Shown here piece by piece: positions 15,220-23,263 of a stretch of 27,211 nt of DNA. Made by a program: the position numbers and the translations under genes. Numbering within the stretch: the first letter of the stretch is position 1; each line of letters begins with the position of its first letter. The stretch covers positions 1 through 27,211 of the forward strand of contig CAKSHT010000011.1 in assembly GCA_934457235.1 (NCBI GenBank), written 5' to 3'. The DNA comes from an uncultured Oscillospiraceae bacterium. Its GTDB lineage: Bacteria > Bacillota > Clostridia > Oscillospirales > Ruminococcaceae. The notes under the pieces were generated by a model. The model was not told the DNA's origin, ran no database searches, and worked only from the letters and a program-made list of their open reading frames with translations.

Positions 15220-16362
15220 TTATTCCTTTTCCTCATAGAACATGTGCTTTTTCTTCTCGCGGTGCGAAACCACCGAGAGCACCGGTCCCAGTGAAGCGTA
15301 GCTCATTACAAGCGACGTACCGCCGGAACTTACGAACGGCAGCGGGATCCCCACCACAGGACCTACTGAAAGCACCATCGCGATGTTGATGACGCAGTGG
15401 AACAGGAACATCGCGAAAACGCCCACGCAGATAAGCTTCCCCAGCGGATCTACAGCAAGCGAAGCGTCGGATAATATCTTCAGGCACATGACGGACAGCG
15501 CGATGACCAGTACCATGCAGCCGATAAATCCGAACAGCATGCCGAGATATGCAAAGATGAAGTCGTTGTAACCCTCCGGGACGTAGGTGTAATAGGCGTC
15601 GGCGTGGGTACCGAGTCCTGTAAGCTGTCCCGATCCCATCGCAATTTTCGCGTTGTACTGCTGGAGGTAGCTGTCCAGGCGCTCAGCCTCCTGCAGCTGT
15701 GTGTCCCAGATGAGCTGAAAACGCTTTCTGTGGTGATCCTCCATCACAAAATTCCATGCAACATAGGCCACAGCAGGTACCGCAACCAAACCCGCAACGA
15801 TGTATTTCCAGGACATTCCGCCCGCGAACATCATACAGATGAATATAAACAGGAATACCAGTGCGGAACCAGCGTCGCCCTGTATCATGATGATACCGAA
15901 CGGCACCATGAAATGCGCGCACAGCAGCAGAAAATGCGGCAGCGTGTTCATCTTGTCTCCGAGCTTTGATATGTGCCATGCCAGTGACAGTATAAACGCA
16001 AGTTTCAGTATCTCCGATGGCTGGATCGTCGTGAATCCGAGATTAAGCCACGCGAGATCGCCGGCTCTGGTTATGCCCAGCGAGGTGAACAGCAGCAGCT
16101 GTAGTATCACCGCGACCGGTACATAAATGAACCAGCATTTCGCAAGTCTTTTGTAGTCTATCATGCCTATGATGAGCGCGGCACCTACACCGAGGATGCA
16201 CGCTATCAGCTGAGTATCGATATAATCCTGCCTGACATAGCCTATCTCGTTCAGCGCTGCCAGGAGGTAGATATCAAACGCCGAAATGCACAGGCATATC
16301 AGCATCAGTATCCAGTCGATACGCCGGAAGTATCCTCCCAGCCATTTGAGAACAGTTTTCAT
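15220..16362 (-). CDS. rodA: FtsW/RodA/SpoVE family peptidoglycan glycosyltransferase, RodA-like
   Basis: SEDS-family membrane protein that polymerises lipid II, working with a class B penicillin-binding protein in cell elongation. The 380 residues contain about ten hydrophobic segments. Family motifs are TIQPSEILKLAFIL (about 115-128), GDAGSALVFL, VPEGYNDFIFAYLG and GIPLPFVSSGGTSL near the C-terminus. The extracellular-loop Glu and Asp of PE..NDF are kept, so catalysis is plausible; the usual following GEELG is GMLFG and the NGARRW segment is altered. It could be RodA, FtsW or SpoVE by sequence alone. The ribosome site is weak. A TTGCAA-17-TATAAT promoter lies upstream, and galK follows. Confidence 0.87.
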   Translation of the reverse strand: MKTVLKWLGGYFRRIDWILMLICLCISAFDIYLLAALNEIGYVRQDYIDTQLIACILGVGAALIIGMIDYKRLAKCWFIYVPVAVILQLLLFTSLGITRAGDLAWLNLGFTTIQPSEILKLAFILSLAWHISKLGDKMNTLPHFLLLCAHFMVPFGIIMIQGDAGSALVFLFIFICMMFAGGMSWKYIVAGLVAVPAVAYVAWNFVMEDHHRKRFQLIWDTQLQEAERLDSYLQQYNAKIAMGSGQLTGLGTHADAYYTYVPEGYNDFIFAYLGMLFGFIGCMVLVIALSVMCLKILSDASLAVDPLGKLICVGVFAMFLFHCVINIAMVLSVGPVVGIPLPFVSSGGTSLVMSYASLGPVLSVVSHREKKKHMFYEEKE

Positions 16363-16426
16363 TTAATTATACCCGATTTATATTCACCGCGCCGTTTCCG
16401 GGCGGTATTACTCGTATTCATTTTAT

Positions 16427-16455
16427 ATTATATACTCTTTTTTCCCCTTTTGCAA
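16427..16455 (-). promoter_or_regulatory. Promoter of the rodA-like gene
   Basis: On the minus strand, TTGCAA (16450-16455), a 17-base spacer, and TATAAT (16427-16432). Start near 16420, about 58 bases before the gene. The 16456-16676 stretch behind it is AT-rich with a small ATGACC/GGTCAT hairpin (16550-16567) and no gene that I can support. Confidence 0.78.
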
Positions 16456-16676
16456 GAAGAAACACTGTTAATTTTCCCGTGACACAAATTTTCGCCATTC
16501 TTAATAAAAACCGGCGGTATTTCTCAAAAACTTCGGCTTTTTTAACAACATGACCTTAGCTGGTCATTCACAGATTTATGCTACATTTAATTGAAATTTG
16601 TCGTTTATCTTCCACATGACCCGGAATTGATTTCAAAAAAGCCGTACAGCAAAAGCAATTTTGTCTATTTTGCCAA

Positions 16677-16705
16677 TTGAAAACGATTAACTTTTCGTGT
16701 ATTAT
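16677..16705 (+). promoter_or_regulatory. Promoter of the LacI gene with operator-like site
   Basis: TTGAAA (16677-16682), 17-base spacer, TATTAT (16700-16705). Overlapping the -35 box, TGAAAACGATTAAC (16678-16691) matches 12 of 14 positions of the cre/LacI-type consensus. This suggests autoregulation or catabolite control. Confidence 0.68.
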
Positions 16706-16742
16706 AATATTATAGACAAATAGACTTGAGGGGTGAAACCGT

Positions 16743-17747
16743 TTGAATATTACCATAAAAGATGTGGCAAAGGCTGCAAATGTTTCCGTTGCCACGGTTT
16801 CCCGTGTGCTGAACAAAAAGACCAACGTATCTGACGAAGCTGTGCAGGCGGTCAACAAAGCCGTCGAAGAGCTGGGATACAGCCCGAACTTCCTCGGTCG
16901 CGACCTGCGCAAGAGCGAAACAAAGCGTATACTTGCGATAATCGCTTCCACTGAGCAGAGCTTCTACTCCGAAGTATTGCGCGGAATGCAGGACGCCGCA
17001 TATGCTCAGGGCTATGATGTGCTCATCGCCACCACGCGCGACGACCCGGAGCACGAAATGCACCTGCTCGGTATGCTGTTCTCAAAGGCTGTGGACGGCG
17101 CTGTACTGCTTGCGCCTAAGCTCGACAGCCGCACGATCTCCGAGCTTGCGAAAAAGTACCAGCTTGCGATGTGTCTGGAGCGCCTGGACAACTGCGATAT
17201 ACTCTGCGTAACTATCGACAACGAGCAGGCGGGCTTTGACGCTACAAAATTTCTGATAGACAAGGGCAGGAAACGCATAGGACTTCTTACGACCGAAGCG
17301 CGCAGCCAGTCCTCCGTTGACCGCGAAAAAGGCTACAGACGAGCGCTGTCTGCCTGCGGTATCCCGTTCGACCCGGATCTTGTGTACTACGGCGGATACG
17401 ACGCTGACAGCGGCACCCGCGGCTGCGAAGCGCTCATGAAGCTGAAAGACCGCCCGGACGCGATCTTCGCAATCTCTGATACGATCTCAATTGGCGCAAT
17501 GACATATGCGCTGAACAATGGAATTACTGTCGGAAAGGACGTGCTTTTCTTCGGATTTGACAACATTGCGTATTCGCACATGTTCATTCCGCATCTTACG
17601 ACAGTGGAGCAGCCATGTTACCTCCAGGGAAAGACAGTTATCGAAAAGCTTATAAACAACATCAAATCCGATGTCAAGGACACCGGAACGTATAAACTCC
17701 CACACCGCATAATCCTCCGGGAATCCACCGGAGATCACAGCACATAA
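16743..17747 (+). CDS. LacI/PurR-family transcriptional regulator
   Basis: A 334-residue repressor. Residues 3-24 are the LacI helix-turn-helix (ITIKDVAKAANVSVATVSRV), followed by the hinge helix near LGRDLRKSETK (about 53-63) and a periplasmic-binding-protein-like effector domain (about 60-330, with GAVLLAPK, KRIGLLTTEA and FGFDNIAYS strands). The start is TTG at 16743, supported by GAGGGGTG nine bases upstream; no ATG fits. Its ligand cannot be told from sequence; genes for a sugar pathway do not directly follow. It is monocistronic, ending at a strong hairpin. The regulated gene may be galK or only itself. Confidence 0.92.
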   Translation: MNITIKDVAKAANVSVATVSRVLNKKTNVSDEAVQAVNKAVEELGYSPNFLGRDLRKSETKRILAIIASTEQSFYSEVLRGMQDAAYAQGYDVLIATTRDDPEHEMHLLGMLFSKAVDGAVLLAPKLDSRTISELAKKYQLAMCLERLDNCDILCVTIDNEQAGFDATKFLIDKGRKRIGLLTTEARSQSSVDREKGYRRALSACGIPFDPDLVYYGGYDADSGTRGCEALMKLKDRPDAIFAISDTISIGAMTYALNNGITVGKDVLFFGFDNIAYSHMFIPHLTTVEQPCYLQGKTVIEKLINNIKSDVKDTGTYKLPHRIILRESTGDHST

Positions 17748-17753
17748 TAATTT

Positions 17754-17791
17754 ATCGGCTCCATGAAAAACGGAGCCGATTTGATTTATTA
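17754..17791 (+). terminator. Terminator of the LacI gene
   Basis: ATCGGCTCC and GGAGCCGAT form a perfect 9-bp stem with a 9-base loop, followed by TTGATTTATTA. It lies six bases after the stop codon. Confidence 0.85.
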
Positions 17792-17795
17792 ATAT

Positions 17796-17830
17796 AAAAT
17801 GCGCCGTATTTAACGACGCATTTTGTTATT
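17796..17830 (-). terminator. Terminator of thrH
   Basis: AAAATGCG (17796-17803) pairs with CGCATTTT (17817-17824), with extra inner pairs. On the minus strand the 3' arm itself ends in TTTTATATT, giving a T-tract just after the thrH stop. It may also act on the plus strand, where GTTATTTTT follows. Confidence 0.75.
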
Positions 17831-17831
17831 T

Positions 17832-18440
17832 TTAGTCCATTGCCTTTTTGATGGCTGCCATAAGCTCATCATAGGTTTCGTATGCGGGCAGGTCGGGGTT
17901 GTCAGCCTTGATGTTGTCAGGGCTCTTGAACAGGAATCCAGCCTTGCTTGCACGGATCATTCCGAGGTCGTTGTGGCTGTCGCCGCTCGCGATCGTCTCA
18001 AATCCGATGCTCTGGAGAGCCTTTACGGTAGTCAGCTTGGACTTCTCGCAGCGCATCTTGAAGCCGGTGATCTCGCCGTCCGGAGCAACTTCCAGCGTAT
18101 TGCAGAAGATGGTCGGCATGCCGAGCTTCTTCATGAGAGGACCTGCAAACTGGGAAAATGTATCGGAGATGATGATGACCTGGCAGAAAGAACGCAGTTC
18201 GTCAAGGAATTCCTTTGCACCGGGCATCGGGTCGATTTTCGCAATGGTTTCCTGGATCTCCTTCAGACCAAGGCCGTGCTCCTTGAGGATGCCAAGGCGC
18301 CACTTCATCAGCTTGTCGTAATCCGGCTCGTCGCGGGTGGTACGCTTAAGCTCCGGGATTCCGCTTGCCTCTGCGAATGCTATCCAGATTTCAGGAACCA
18401 GTACGCCCTCAAGGTCAAGGCAGGTAATATACATGGACAT
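17832..18440 (-). CDS. thrH: Bifunctional phosphoserine phosphatase / homoserine phosphotransferase
   Basis: HAD-superfamily enzyme. The 202 residues closely follow the ThrH pattern known from Pseudomonas: CLDLEGVLVPEIWIAFAE with nucleophile Asp9 and Glu11, TTRDEPDYDKLM, the SDTF motif (92-95) and GDSHND (153-158). ThrH dephosphorylates phosphoserine and can pass the phosphate to homoserine, linking serine and threonine synthesis. ATG 18440 is used because GGAGG lies eight bases upstream; an ATG five codons earlier includes that site. It has a consensus-type promoter of its own and a terminator directly after, so it is monocistronic. Confidence 0.9.
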   Translation of the reverse strand: MSMYITCLDLEGVLVPEIWIAFAEASGIPELKRTTRDEPDYDKLMKWRLGILKEHGLGLKEIQETIAKIDPMPGAKEFLDELRSFCQVIIISDTFSQFAGPLMKKLGMPTIFCNTLEVAPDGEITGFKMRCEKSKLTTVKALQSIGFETIASGDSHNDLGMIRASKAGFLFKSPDNIKADNPDLPAYETYDELMAAIKKAMD

Positions 18441-18493
18441 TGTTTTTTCCTCCATATTATGTAATGTGCTGCAACTCAGCAGCTTTCTGAATA

Positions 18494-18522
18494 ATTATAG
18501 CACACTTTCCTGCATATTTCAA
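18494..18522 (-). promoter_or_regulatory. Promoter of thrH
   Basis: On the minus strand, TTGAAA (18517-18522), 17-base spacer, TATAAT (18494-18499). Start near 18487, about 47 bases upstream of the gene; a small CTGC/GCAG hairpin is in the leader. No strong terminator separates it from the SGNH gene, so read-through is possible. Confidence 0.82.
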
Positions 18523-18533
18523 TACATTTTTGA

Positions 18534-19511
18534 TTATTTACGTCTGCGGGAAACCAGAATACCCGCGCCTGCCAGTGCAGCGATTCCTGCGAACACCGCA
18601 ACTCCCTCTGCGCCGGTGTCCGGGCTTCCCTTCTGGACGTTGGAAGCTGTGGAATTACCGCCGTCACTGCCAGCAGCTCCGCTGGCAGGTACCGACGTAG
18701 CTTCCGCGATATCGCTCAGCATGGAATATATCACCGCATGCCCATCCCTGTTCGGGTGGATATCCATACTTGCAATGTTCGTATAATCAAGCGCGTGACC
18801 CTTGAATGCAGCGAATACGTCAACAACGTCAGCGCCGTATGCCGTGGCGGTCTCTGTTATACCGGAATTCAGCTCAGCCAGCTTCTCCCGCGCAACTACG
18901 TCGAACATCTCCATTCCGGTCACGCCCTCAAACGGGTCGTATACTGTCAGAATGATGACCTGCGCTTCCGGCGCGGCGTTTCCGAGCTTCGCAAAAATCT
19001 CCGTGATATTTTCAACGACAGCGGACGTATCAACGGTCTTTGCGGCTTCCAGAACAGTTTCCGCAAGCTTCTGGAATAACTCCGCGTAATCGTCCTCGCT
19101 GACGTCGGCTCCGCTGCTCATAAGGTTCATGATATCCGGGTCCTGCATCGCCGCAGTCATGAGCGCGGTGATCATAGGCTGAAGAAAGTCGTTTCCGCCG
19201 ATGGAGATAACTATAGTGTCCGCGCCAGCAAGCGCTGCGGCTACGTCTGCGTCGTCAAGCGCCGTCAGAAGCTCTGCGGAGGTCCTGCCGTCCACGGCAA
19301 AGTTGCTGTAATCCTGGTATCCCGCAGCTAAGCGGTTTGCAAAGCTGTCCGCTGCGCTGGTGTTGTCGCCGGCGGTGTAGCCGTCAAGTCCGTAGCCGGA
19401 GGTGATGGAATCGCCAAGGACTACCAGTGAGCCTCCCTCTGCGGAAGCCGTGAATGTCATTGCGGAAACAGCAACAGCCGCCGCTGTGAGAATCGATGCA
19501 AATTTCTTCAT
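18534..19511 (-). CDS. Secreted SGNH/GDSL hydrolase with C-terminal wall-sorting signal
   Basis: A 325-residue exported esterase-type enzyme. Signal peptide 1-24 (MKKF, hydrophobic core, cut after ASA). Catalytic SGNH blocks: GDS (33-35, nucleophile Ser35), GGND (105-108), and DIHPNRDGH (250-258) with Asp250 and His252. A Ser/Gly linker (about 275-293) leads to SPDTG (296-300), a hydrophobic segment and SRRRK, the three-part layout of a sortase signal with SPDTG in place of LPxTG. It should be tethered to the wall and act on acylated carbohydrate or lipid; the substrate is unknown. A GAAAGGA site precedes the ATG. Confidence 0.9.
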   Translation of the reverse strand: MKKFASILTAAAVAVSAMTFTASAEGGSLVVLGDSITSGYGLDGYTAGDNTSAADSFANRLAAGYQDYSNFAVDGRTSAELLTALDDADVAAALAGADTIVISIGGNDFLQPMITALMTAAMQDPDIMNLMSSGADVSEDDYAELFQKLAETVLEAAKTVDTSAVVENITEIFAKLGNAAPEAQVIILTVYDPFEGVTGMEMFDVVAREKLAELNSGITETATAYGADVVDVFAAFKGHALDYTNIASMDIHPNRDGHAVIYSMLSDIAEATSVPASGAAGSDGGNSTASNVQKGSPDTGAEGVAVFAGIAALAGAGILVSRRRK

Positions 19512-19577
19512 ATATCGTCCTTTCAGTCTGTTTTGGTTATTATGCTCGTTAAAGCCGGATTTATGGCTGATATCTAT

Positions 19578-19607
19578 ATTTTACCACATAACTGCTTATC
19601 CTGTCAA
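19578..19607 (-). promoter_or_regulatory. Promoter of the SGNH hydrolase gene
   Basis: On the minus strand, TTGACA (19602-19607), 18-base spacer, TAAAAT (19578-19583), giving a leader of about 60 bases. Confidence 0.78.
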
Positions 19608-19621
19608 GTAAAAAAAGCGTA

Positions 19622-19665
19622 CAAGAAAGCGGCATGCCGGCGGCGCAAAATCGCCGGTATACCGC
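19622..19665 (-). terminator. Terminator after yicC
   Basis: A 14-position stem with one mismatch and one G-T pair (19629-19665; arms end in GCGG and CCGC with CCGGCG and CGCCGG inside). On the minus strand TTTCTTG follows. It separates yicC from the next promoter. Confidence 0.75.
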
Positions 19666-19691
19666 TGACACGACGGAGCGTTCCCGCGCCG

Positions 19692-20570
19692 TCACTCTAT
19701 GTTCTGTATCTGCTCGCGTATCTTTTCGATCTCGCTCTTCTGGTCAACGACTATTCGTGTTACCTCGATGTCCTGTACCTTGGAGCCGATGGTGTTCGTT
19801 TCACGGTTCATCTCCTGCACCAGAAAGTCCAGCTTCCTGCCGACAGGCTCTCCGGATTCCAGCATGCTGCGGAACTGCGCGATATGGCTTCGCAGTCGGA
19901 CAGTTTCCTCGTCAACTGCGGTCTTTTCGGAGAATATCCCGGCTTCCATGAGGATACGGTTCTCGTCGATGTTCGTGGTGCTGAGGACTTCACACATCTT
20001 ATCGTACAAGCGCCTGCGGTAATCCTCCACCACCTGTGGAGAACGTGTTTCGACTATGCCGACCCACTCCTCTATCTTGTCCAGTCTGGACATCACGTCC
20101 TGCTTCATGCGTTCGCCCTCGTTCTCGCGCATGGCTATAAAGTGCTCCAGCGCCTCCTCAGCGGTGGACCTGATATCCTCCCAGAGCTGCTCCTCGTCAG
20201 TTTCCGTCTTTACCACCGTGAACGCGTCCGGGATACGCAGAACGTTGGACAGCGACAGGTCGTCAGTCAGTCCGAATTCGTCCTTTACGGAGCGCAGCGC
20301 TTCGATGTATTCCCTGACTATCTCGGAATTAATCGTGATCTTCTCGTCGGCTGCCTCAACATTGCTGATGAGCACCGAGATCTCGACCTTACCGCGGTTT
20401 ATGCTGCCCTGGAGCAGGGATTTCAGCTTCTCCTCCACATAGCCAAGGCTGCGCGGCAGGCGTGAGCTGAATTCGTAATATCTGTGATTCACCGCGCGTA
20501 TCTCCACAGTGATATCGCGGCCGTTAAGTATCTTGTGACCTCTTCCGAAGCCGGTCATGCTCTTTATCAT
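19692..20570 (-). CDS. YicC/YloC family endoribonuclease
   Basis: A 292-residue member of the YicC/YloC family, linked in E. coli to RNA cleavage and decay. The N-terminus MIKSMTGFGRG is the family hallmark, followed by VEIRAVNHRYYEFSSRLPR and SINRGKVEISVLI (about 57-69); the C-terminal domain contains FLVQEMNRETNTIGSKVQD (about 248-266), highly conserved. ATG has AAAGGA nine bases upstream. It begins 18 bases after the PLP-enzyme gene and is in the same operon. In many Firmicutes it sits with gmk and rpoZ; here it does not. Confidence 0.93.
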   Translation of the reverse strand: MIKSMTGFGRGHKILNGRDITVEIRAVNHRYYEFSSRLPRSLGYVEEKLKSLLQGSINRGKVEISVLISNVEAADEKITINSEIVREYIEALRSVKDEFGLTDDLSLSNVLRIPDAFTVVKTETDEEQLWEDIRSTAEEALEHFIAMRENEGERMKQDVMSRLDKIEEWVGIVETRSPQVVEDYRRRLYDKMCEVLSTTNIDENRILMEAGIFSEKTAVDEETVRLRSHIAQFRSMLESGEPVGRKLDFLVQEMNRETNTIGSKVQDIEVTRIVVDQKSEIEKIREQIQNIE

Positions 20571-20588
20571 GTCATTATCCTTTCGGCA

Positions 20589-21851
20589 TTACTTGCTGAT
20601 GGTGCAGAGTCCCTTGTCCAGCATATGCTGTGCGGCGGTGAGAATACCTATCTTGGCTGTAGGGAACGTAAGTCCGCCCTGAAGCCACACCGCATACGGC
20701 TCGCGCAGCGGAGCGTCCGCAGAAAGCTCGATGGAAGCGCCCATAGTGAACGCGCCAGCCGCCATGATCACCTGGCTGTCGTAGCCCGGCATATCCCACG
20801 GCTCCGGGGAAGCAAAGCTGTCCACCGGCGAACCCGCCTGGATACCCTGGCAGAACGCGATGAGCTGCTTTTCGCCGCCCAACTTCAGCGCTTCGATGAT
20901 ATCGGTGCGCTTCTCGTTGTACTTCGGGAATGCCTCAAATCCGAGAAGCTCCGCCAGCGCCGCTGCATAGGTCGCGGTCTTGAGAGCCGCGCATATCGCT
21001 TCCGGCGCATGGAAGATTCCCAGGTACATGCCGCGCAGCTGATTAAGGCTGGCACCGACTTCCTTGCCAGTGCCGGGGGTCGTAAGACGGAATGCACACA
21101 GCTCCACGAGGTCTGCCCTGCCGGCTATATAGCCGCCGGTCTCCGCGATCCCGCCGCCGAGGTTTTTAATAAGGCTTCCGGCGATGAGGTCAACTCCGAC
21201 CGCCAGCGGCTCGCGCTCCTCCACAAGCTCGCCGTAGCAGTTGTCCGTGAATATCATGCAGTCCTTGTTCACGCTGCGTACTGCTTCGCATATGGAGCCT
21301 ATAGTATCCACGGTCAGCGACGGGCGCAGGGAATAACCCTTGGAGCGCTGTATATAAGCCATACGGCAGCCGCCTGCGGCTTTTCTGATCCCGTCAAGGT
21401 CGGGGGTTCCGTCCGGGAGAAGATCTACCTTTGCGAACTTCACGCCGAAATCCTTTAAGGAGCCTATGCCGTCGCCGGAGATAACGCCCTGCATGGTGTC
21501 GTAAGGCTCTCCGGTCACGGAAAACAGCAGGTCGCCGGGGCGCAGGATACCGAACAGAGCCGTTGTCAGCGCATGGGTACCGTTTACGAAATTGTGACGG
21601 ACGAGGGCGTCCTCAGCGCCGAGTATCTGTGCGAATACGGCGTCCAGCTTGTCCCTGCCGTCGTCGCCGTAGCCGTAGCCGTTGGTGCCCTTCATATGGA
21701 TATCGCTTATCTTATTGTCAATGAACGCCTTTAACACGCGCTGTCCGTTGAACTCCGCCATTCGGTCAAGCTCCGCGAACTGCGGTGCACAGAGCTGCAT
21801 TGCTTTTTCGCTTAATTCCACCAGCTCCGGTGAAAAGTTGAAAACTGCCAT
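20589..21851 (-). CDS. PLP enzyme, methionine gamma-lyase / aluminium-resistance family
   Basis: Cytoplasmic fold-type I PLP enzyme of the family annotated as aluminium resistance or methionine gamma-lyase-like (YnbB of Bacillus). Of 420 residues, IHMKGTNGYGYGDDGRD (51-67) and VRHNFVNGTHALTTAL (84-99) are N-terminal signatures; FTDNCYGELVE has the cofactor-binding Asp203; AGSLIKNLGGG has the probable PLP lysine, Lys229. The true substrate is uncertain, though sulfur amino acid cleavage is likely. ATG has GAAAGGA upstream. It leads a two-gene operon with yicC under a TTGACA-17-TAAAAT promoter. Confidence 0.91.
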   Translation of the reverse strand: MAVFNFSPELVELSEKAMQLCAPQFAELDRMAEFNGQRVLKAFIDNKISDIHMKGTNGYGYGDDGRDKLDAVFAQILGAEDALVRHNFVNGTHALTTALFGILRPGDLLFSVTGEPYDTMQGVISGDGIGSLKDFGVKFAKVDLLPDGTPDLDGIRKAAGGCRMAYIQRSKGYSLRPSLTVDTIGSICEAVRSVNKDCMIFTDNCYGELVEEREPLAVGVDLIAGSLIKNLGGGIAETGGYIAGRADLVELCAFRLTTPGTGKEVGASLNQLRGMYLGIFHAPEAICAALKTATYAAALAELLGFEAFPKYNEKRTDIIEALKLGGEKQLIAFCQGIQAGSPVDSFASPEPWDMPGYDSQVIMAAGAFTMGASIELSADAPLREPYAVWLQGGLTFPTAKIGILTAAQHMLDKGLCTISK

Positions 21852-21910
21852 TTTATTTATCCTTTCAAGTCCGGGAAAGCTCCCGGAATACTATAAACAC
21901 ATACATATTT

Positions 21911-21939
21911 ATTTTACACTCTTTTTCATGCTATGTCAA
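21911..21939 (-). promoter_or_regulatory. Promoter of the PLP enzyme-yicC operon
   Basis: On the minus strand, TTGACA (21934-21939), 17-base spacer, TAAAAT (21911-21916); start near 21904, about 53 bases before the gene. Confidence 0.85.
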
Positions 21940-22005
21940 CACCTAAATCACAAAAATACGGAAAATACCTTGACAATGCGAGGGGACTTAACAGGTATGG
22001 TTCGC

Positions 22006-22024
22006 GGGTAAATTTGATTTACCC
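22006..22024. other. Short perfect hairpin upstream of the PLP-enzyme promoter
   Basis: GGGTAAAT-TTG-ATTTACCC, an 8-bp stem with a 3-base loop, between the telA terminator and the next promoter. No T-tract adjoins it. It could be an operator or a second stop signal; nothing decides. Confidence 0.45.
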
Positions 22025-22043
22025 ACACCCTACATTTACTTAT

Positions 22044-22072
22044 AAAAAACAGGGGCTGGTTTCAGCCCCTGC
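22044..22072 (-). terminator. Terminator of the Ter operon
   Basis: On the minus strand, CAGGGGCTG and CAGCCCCTG form a 9-bp stem with an AAAC loop followed by TTTTTTA: a textbook intrinsic terminator, 17 bases after the telA stop. It marks telA as the last gene of the operon. Confidence 0.93.
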
Positions 22073-22088
22073 ATGTTCGAAAATATCA

Positions 22089-23258
22089 TTACGCCTTCAT
22101 ACGCTTCTTATAATCGTCCTTGATGTTCTCCAGAACGACTGCGTCCTGCTTGCGCTTCTCGCGTGCCTGGTTCTGGATAGCCTGTACCTCGTCGATACCG
22201 TTGACGATCGTTGTCCAGGTCTCCTGGAGGGTCTCCACCTTGATGGAGGAGCCGGAAGCCATCGCCGCGATCTGCTTGCTCTGCGCAACGGTGTTCTGCG
22301 CGTTCTTCTTGAGCATTTCGTTGGTCTTTTCGTCCAGTGCCTGCATGGAGTCAGCGATGATCCTCTGGCGCTTCAGCATGATAGCCTGTGCCAGGGCCTG
22401 CTTGAATACAGGCATGGTGATGATGAATGCGGAGTTTATCTTTCTCACCAGATTGAGGTTAGAATACTCCATGGTCTTGAGCATCGGGACTGTCTGTATC
22501 GCAACGTTCTCAGCTACCTTGAGGTCCATTACGCGCTGGTCGAGTATCTCTCGCATCTGGGTAAGGTTGGAGAGATCCATGCGGATAGTGCCGTCGTCCG
22601 GGTTTGCTTCGCACTTCTTCGTATATTCCTCGATGTACTGGTCAAGCTCCTTTACTGCCTGCTCGCCCGCCATAATGTACTTTACAAGCTCCTGGTAGTA
22701 GCCAAGATTTGCTTCATACATGCTGTCGAGCTTTGTGTTAGCCTCGCCGATCTCGCGTTCATACTGCTTGAGCTGGACGTAGATCTTGTCTACCTCGCTG
22801 CCCATAGTCTCGTACTTGCCGATGATCTTCTCCAGCTTCTTCTTCAGATTGCCGAAGAATCCGGGCTTCTCGTCCTGTATCTCCTTGATATCAAATTTCT
22901 CCATGATGGCGCTCAGCTCCCTGAGCATAACGCCGGTGTCGTTTATCTGATCAATGGTCATGGACTTGAGCACCTGGTCGGAAGCCTTGGATACCTCCTC
23001 GGCAGCCTCAGCACCGAACTTCACGATGGTGTTGGAATCATTCAGATTGATTGTGCTTACAATTCTGTCGATATCCGCGCTGGTAGCAAGCTCCTGCTTG
23101 ATCTTGTCAGTTTCAACAACGATGTTGTAGTTCTTTGCTTCCTCGATCTGCACGTCAAGCGCAGCTTCGTCCGGGGTCTTGGCAAGCACCGGAGTCTGGA
23201 CCTCCGCGGGCTGTGCCTGGGGCTGTAACTGTGAGCCGGGTGTGAACTGTAATCCCAT
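22089..23258 (-). CDS. telA: Toxic anion resistance protein TelA/YceH family
   Basis: A 389-residue soluble, almost wholly helical protein of the TelA family (named for tellurite/toxic anion resistance). Typical segments are PGFFGNLKKKLEKIIGKYET (about 141-160), YQELVKYIMAGEQAVKELD, and VRKINSAFIITMPVFKQALA (about 273-292). The N-terminal 35 residues are Pro/Gln-rich and probably flexible. The biochemical role is not settled; in Bacillus the homologue YceH is encoded beside YceG and TerD proteins, as here. ATG has GGAAAGGA upstream, and only five bases separate it from the previous stop, so it is translationally close to the YceG-like gene. It is the operon's last gene. Confidence 0.93.
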   Translation of the reverse strand: MGLQFTPGSQLQPQAQPAEVQTPVLAKTPDEAALDVQIEEAKNYNIVVETDKIKQELATSADIDRIVSTINLNDSNTIVKFGAEAAEEVSKASDQVLKSMTIDQINDTGVMLRELSAIMEKFDIKEIQDEKPGFFGNLKKKLEKIIGKYETMGSEVDKIYVQLKQYEREIGEANTKLDSMYEANLGYYQELVKYIMAGEQAVKELDQYIEEYTKKCEANPDDGTIRMDLSNLTQMREILDQRVMDLKVAENVAIQTVPMLKTMEYSNLNLVRKINSAFIITMPVFKQALAQAIMLKRQRIIADSMQALDEKTNEMLKKNAQNTVAQSKQIAAMASGSSIKVETLQETWTTIVNGIDEVQAIQNQAREKRKQDAVVLENIKDDYKKRMKA

Positions 23259-23263
23259 AATTC

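Noticed and set aside
16456..16676. A small RNA or riboswitch in the rodA-lacI gap
   Set aside because: Only short hairpins and AT-rich sequence are seen; no promoter-hairpin-terminator set or known riboswitch core.
19533..21458. Plus-strand frames at 19533-20465 and 20484-21458
   Set aside because: They are mirror frames of yicC and the PLP-enzyme gene; one also crosses the SGNH promoter.
21970..22000. Plus-strand promoter beginning with TTGACA at 21970
   Set aside because: No acceptable -10 box is found 16-18 bases downstream and no plus-strand gene follows.
21933..23228. 431-codon open frame on the plus strand
   Set aside because: It is antisense to telA and crosses the telA terminator; the product is Leu/Val-rich with no motif.
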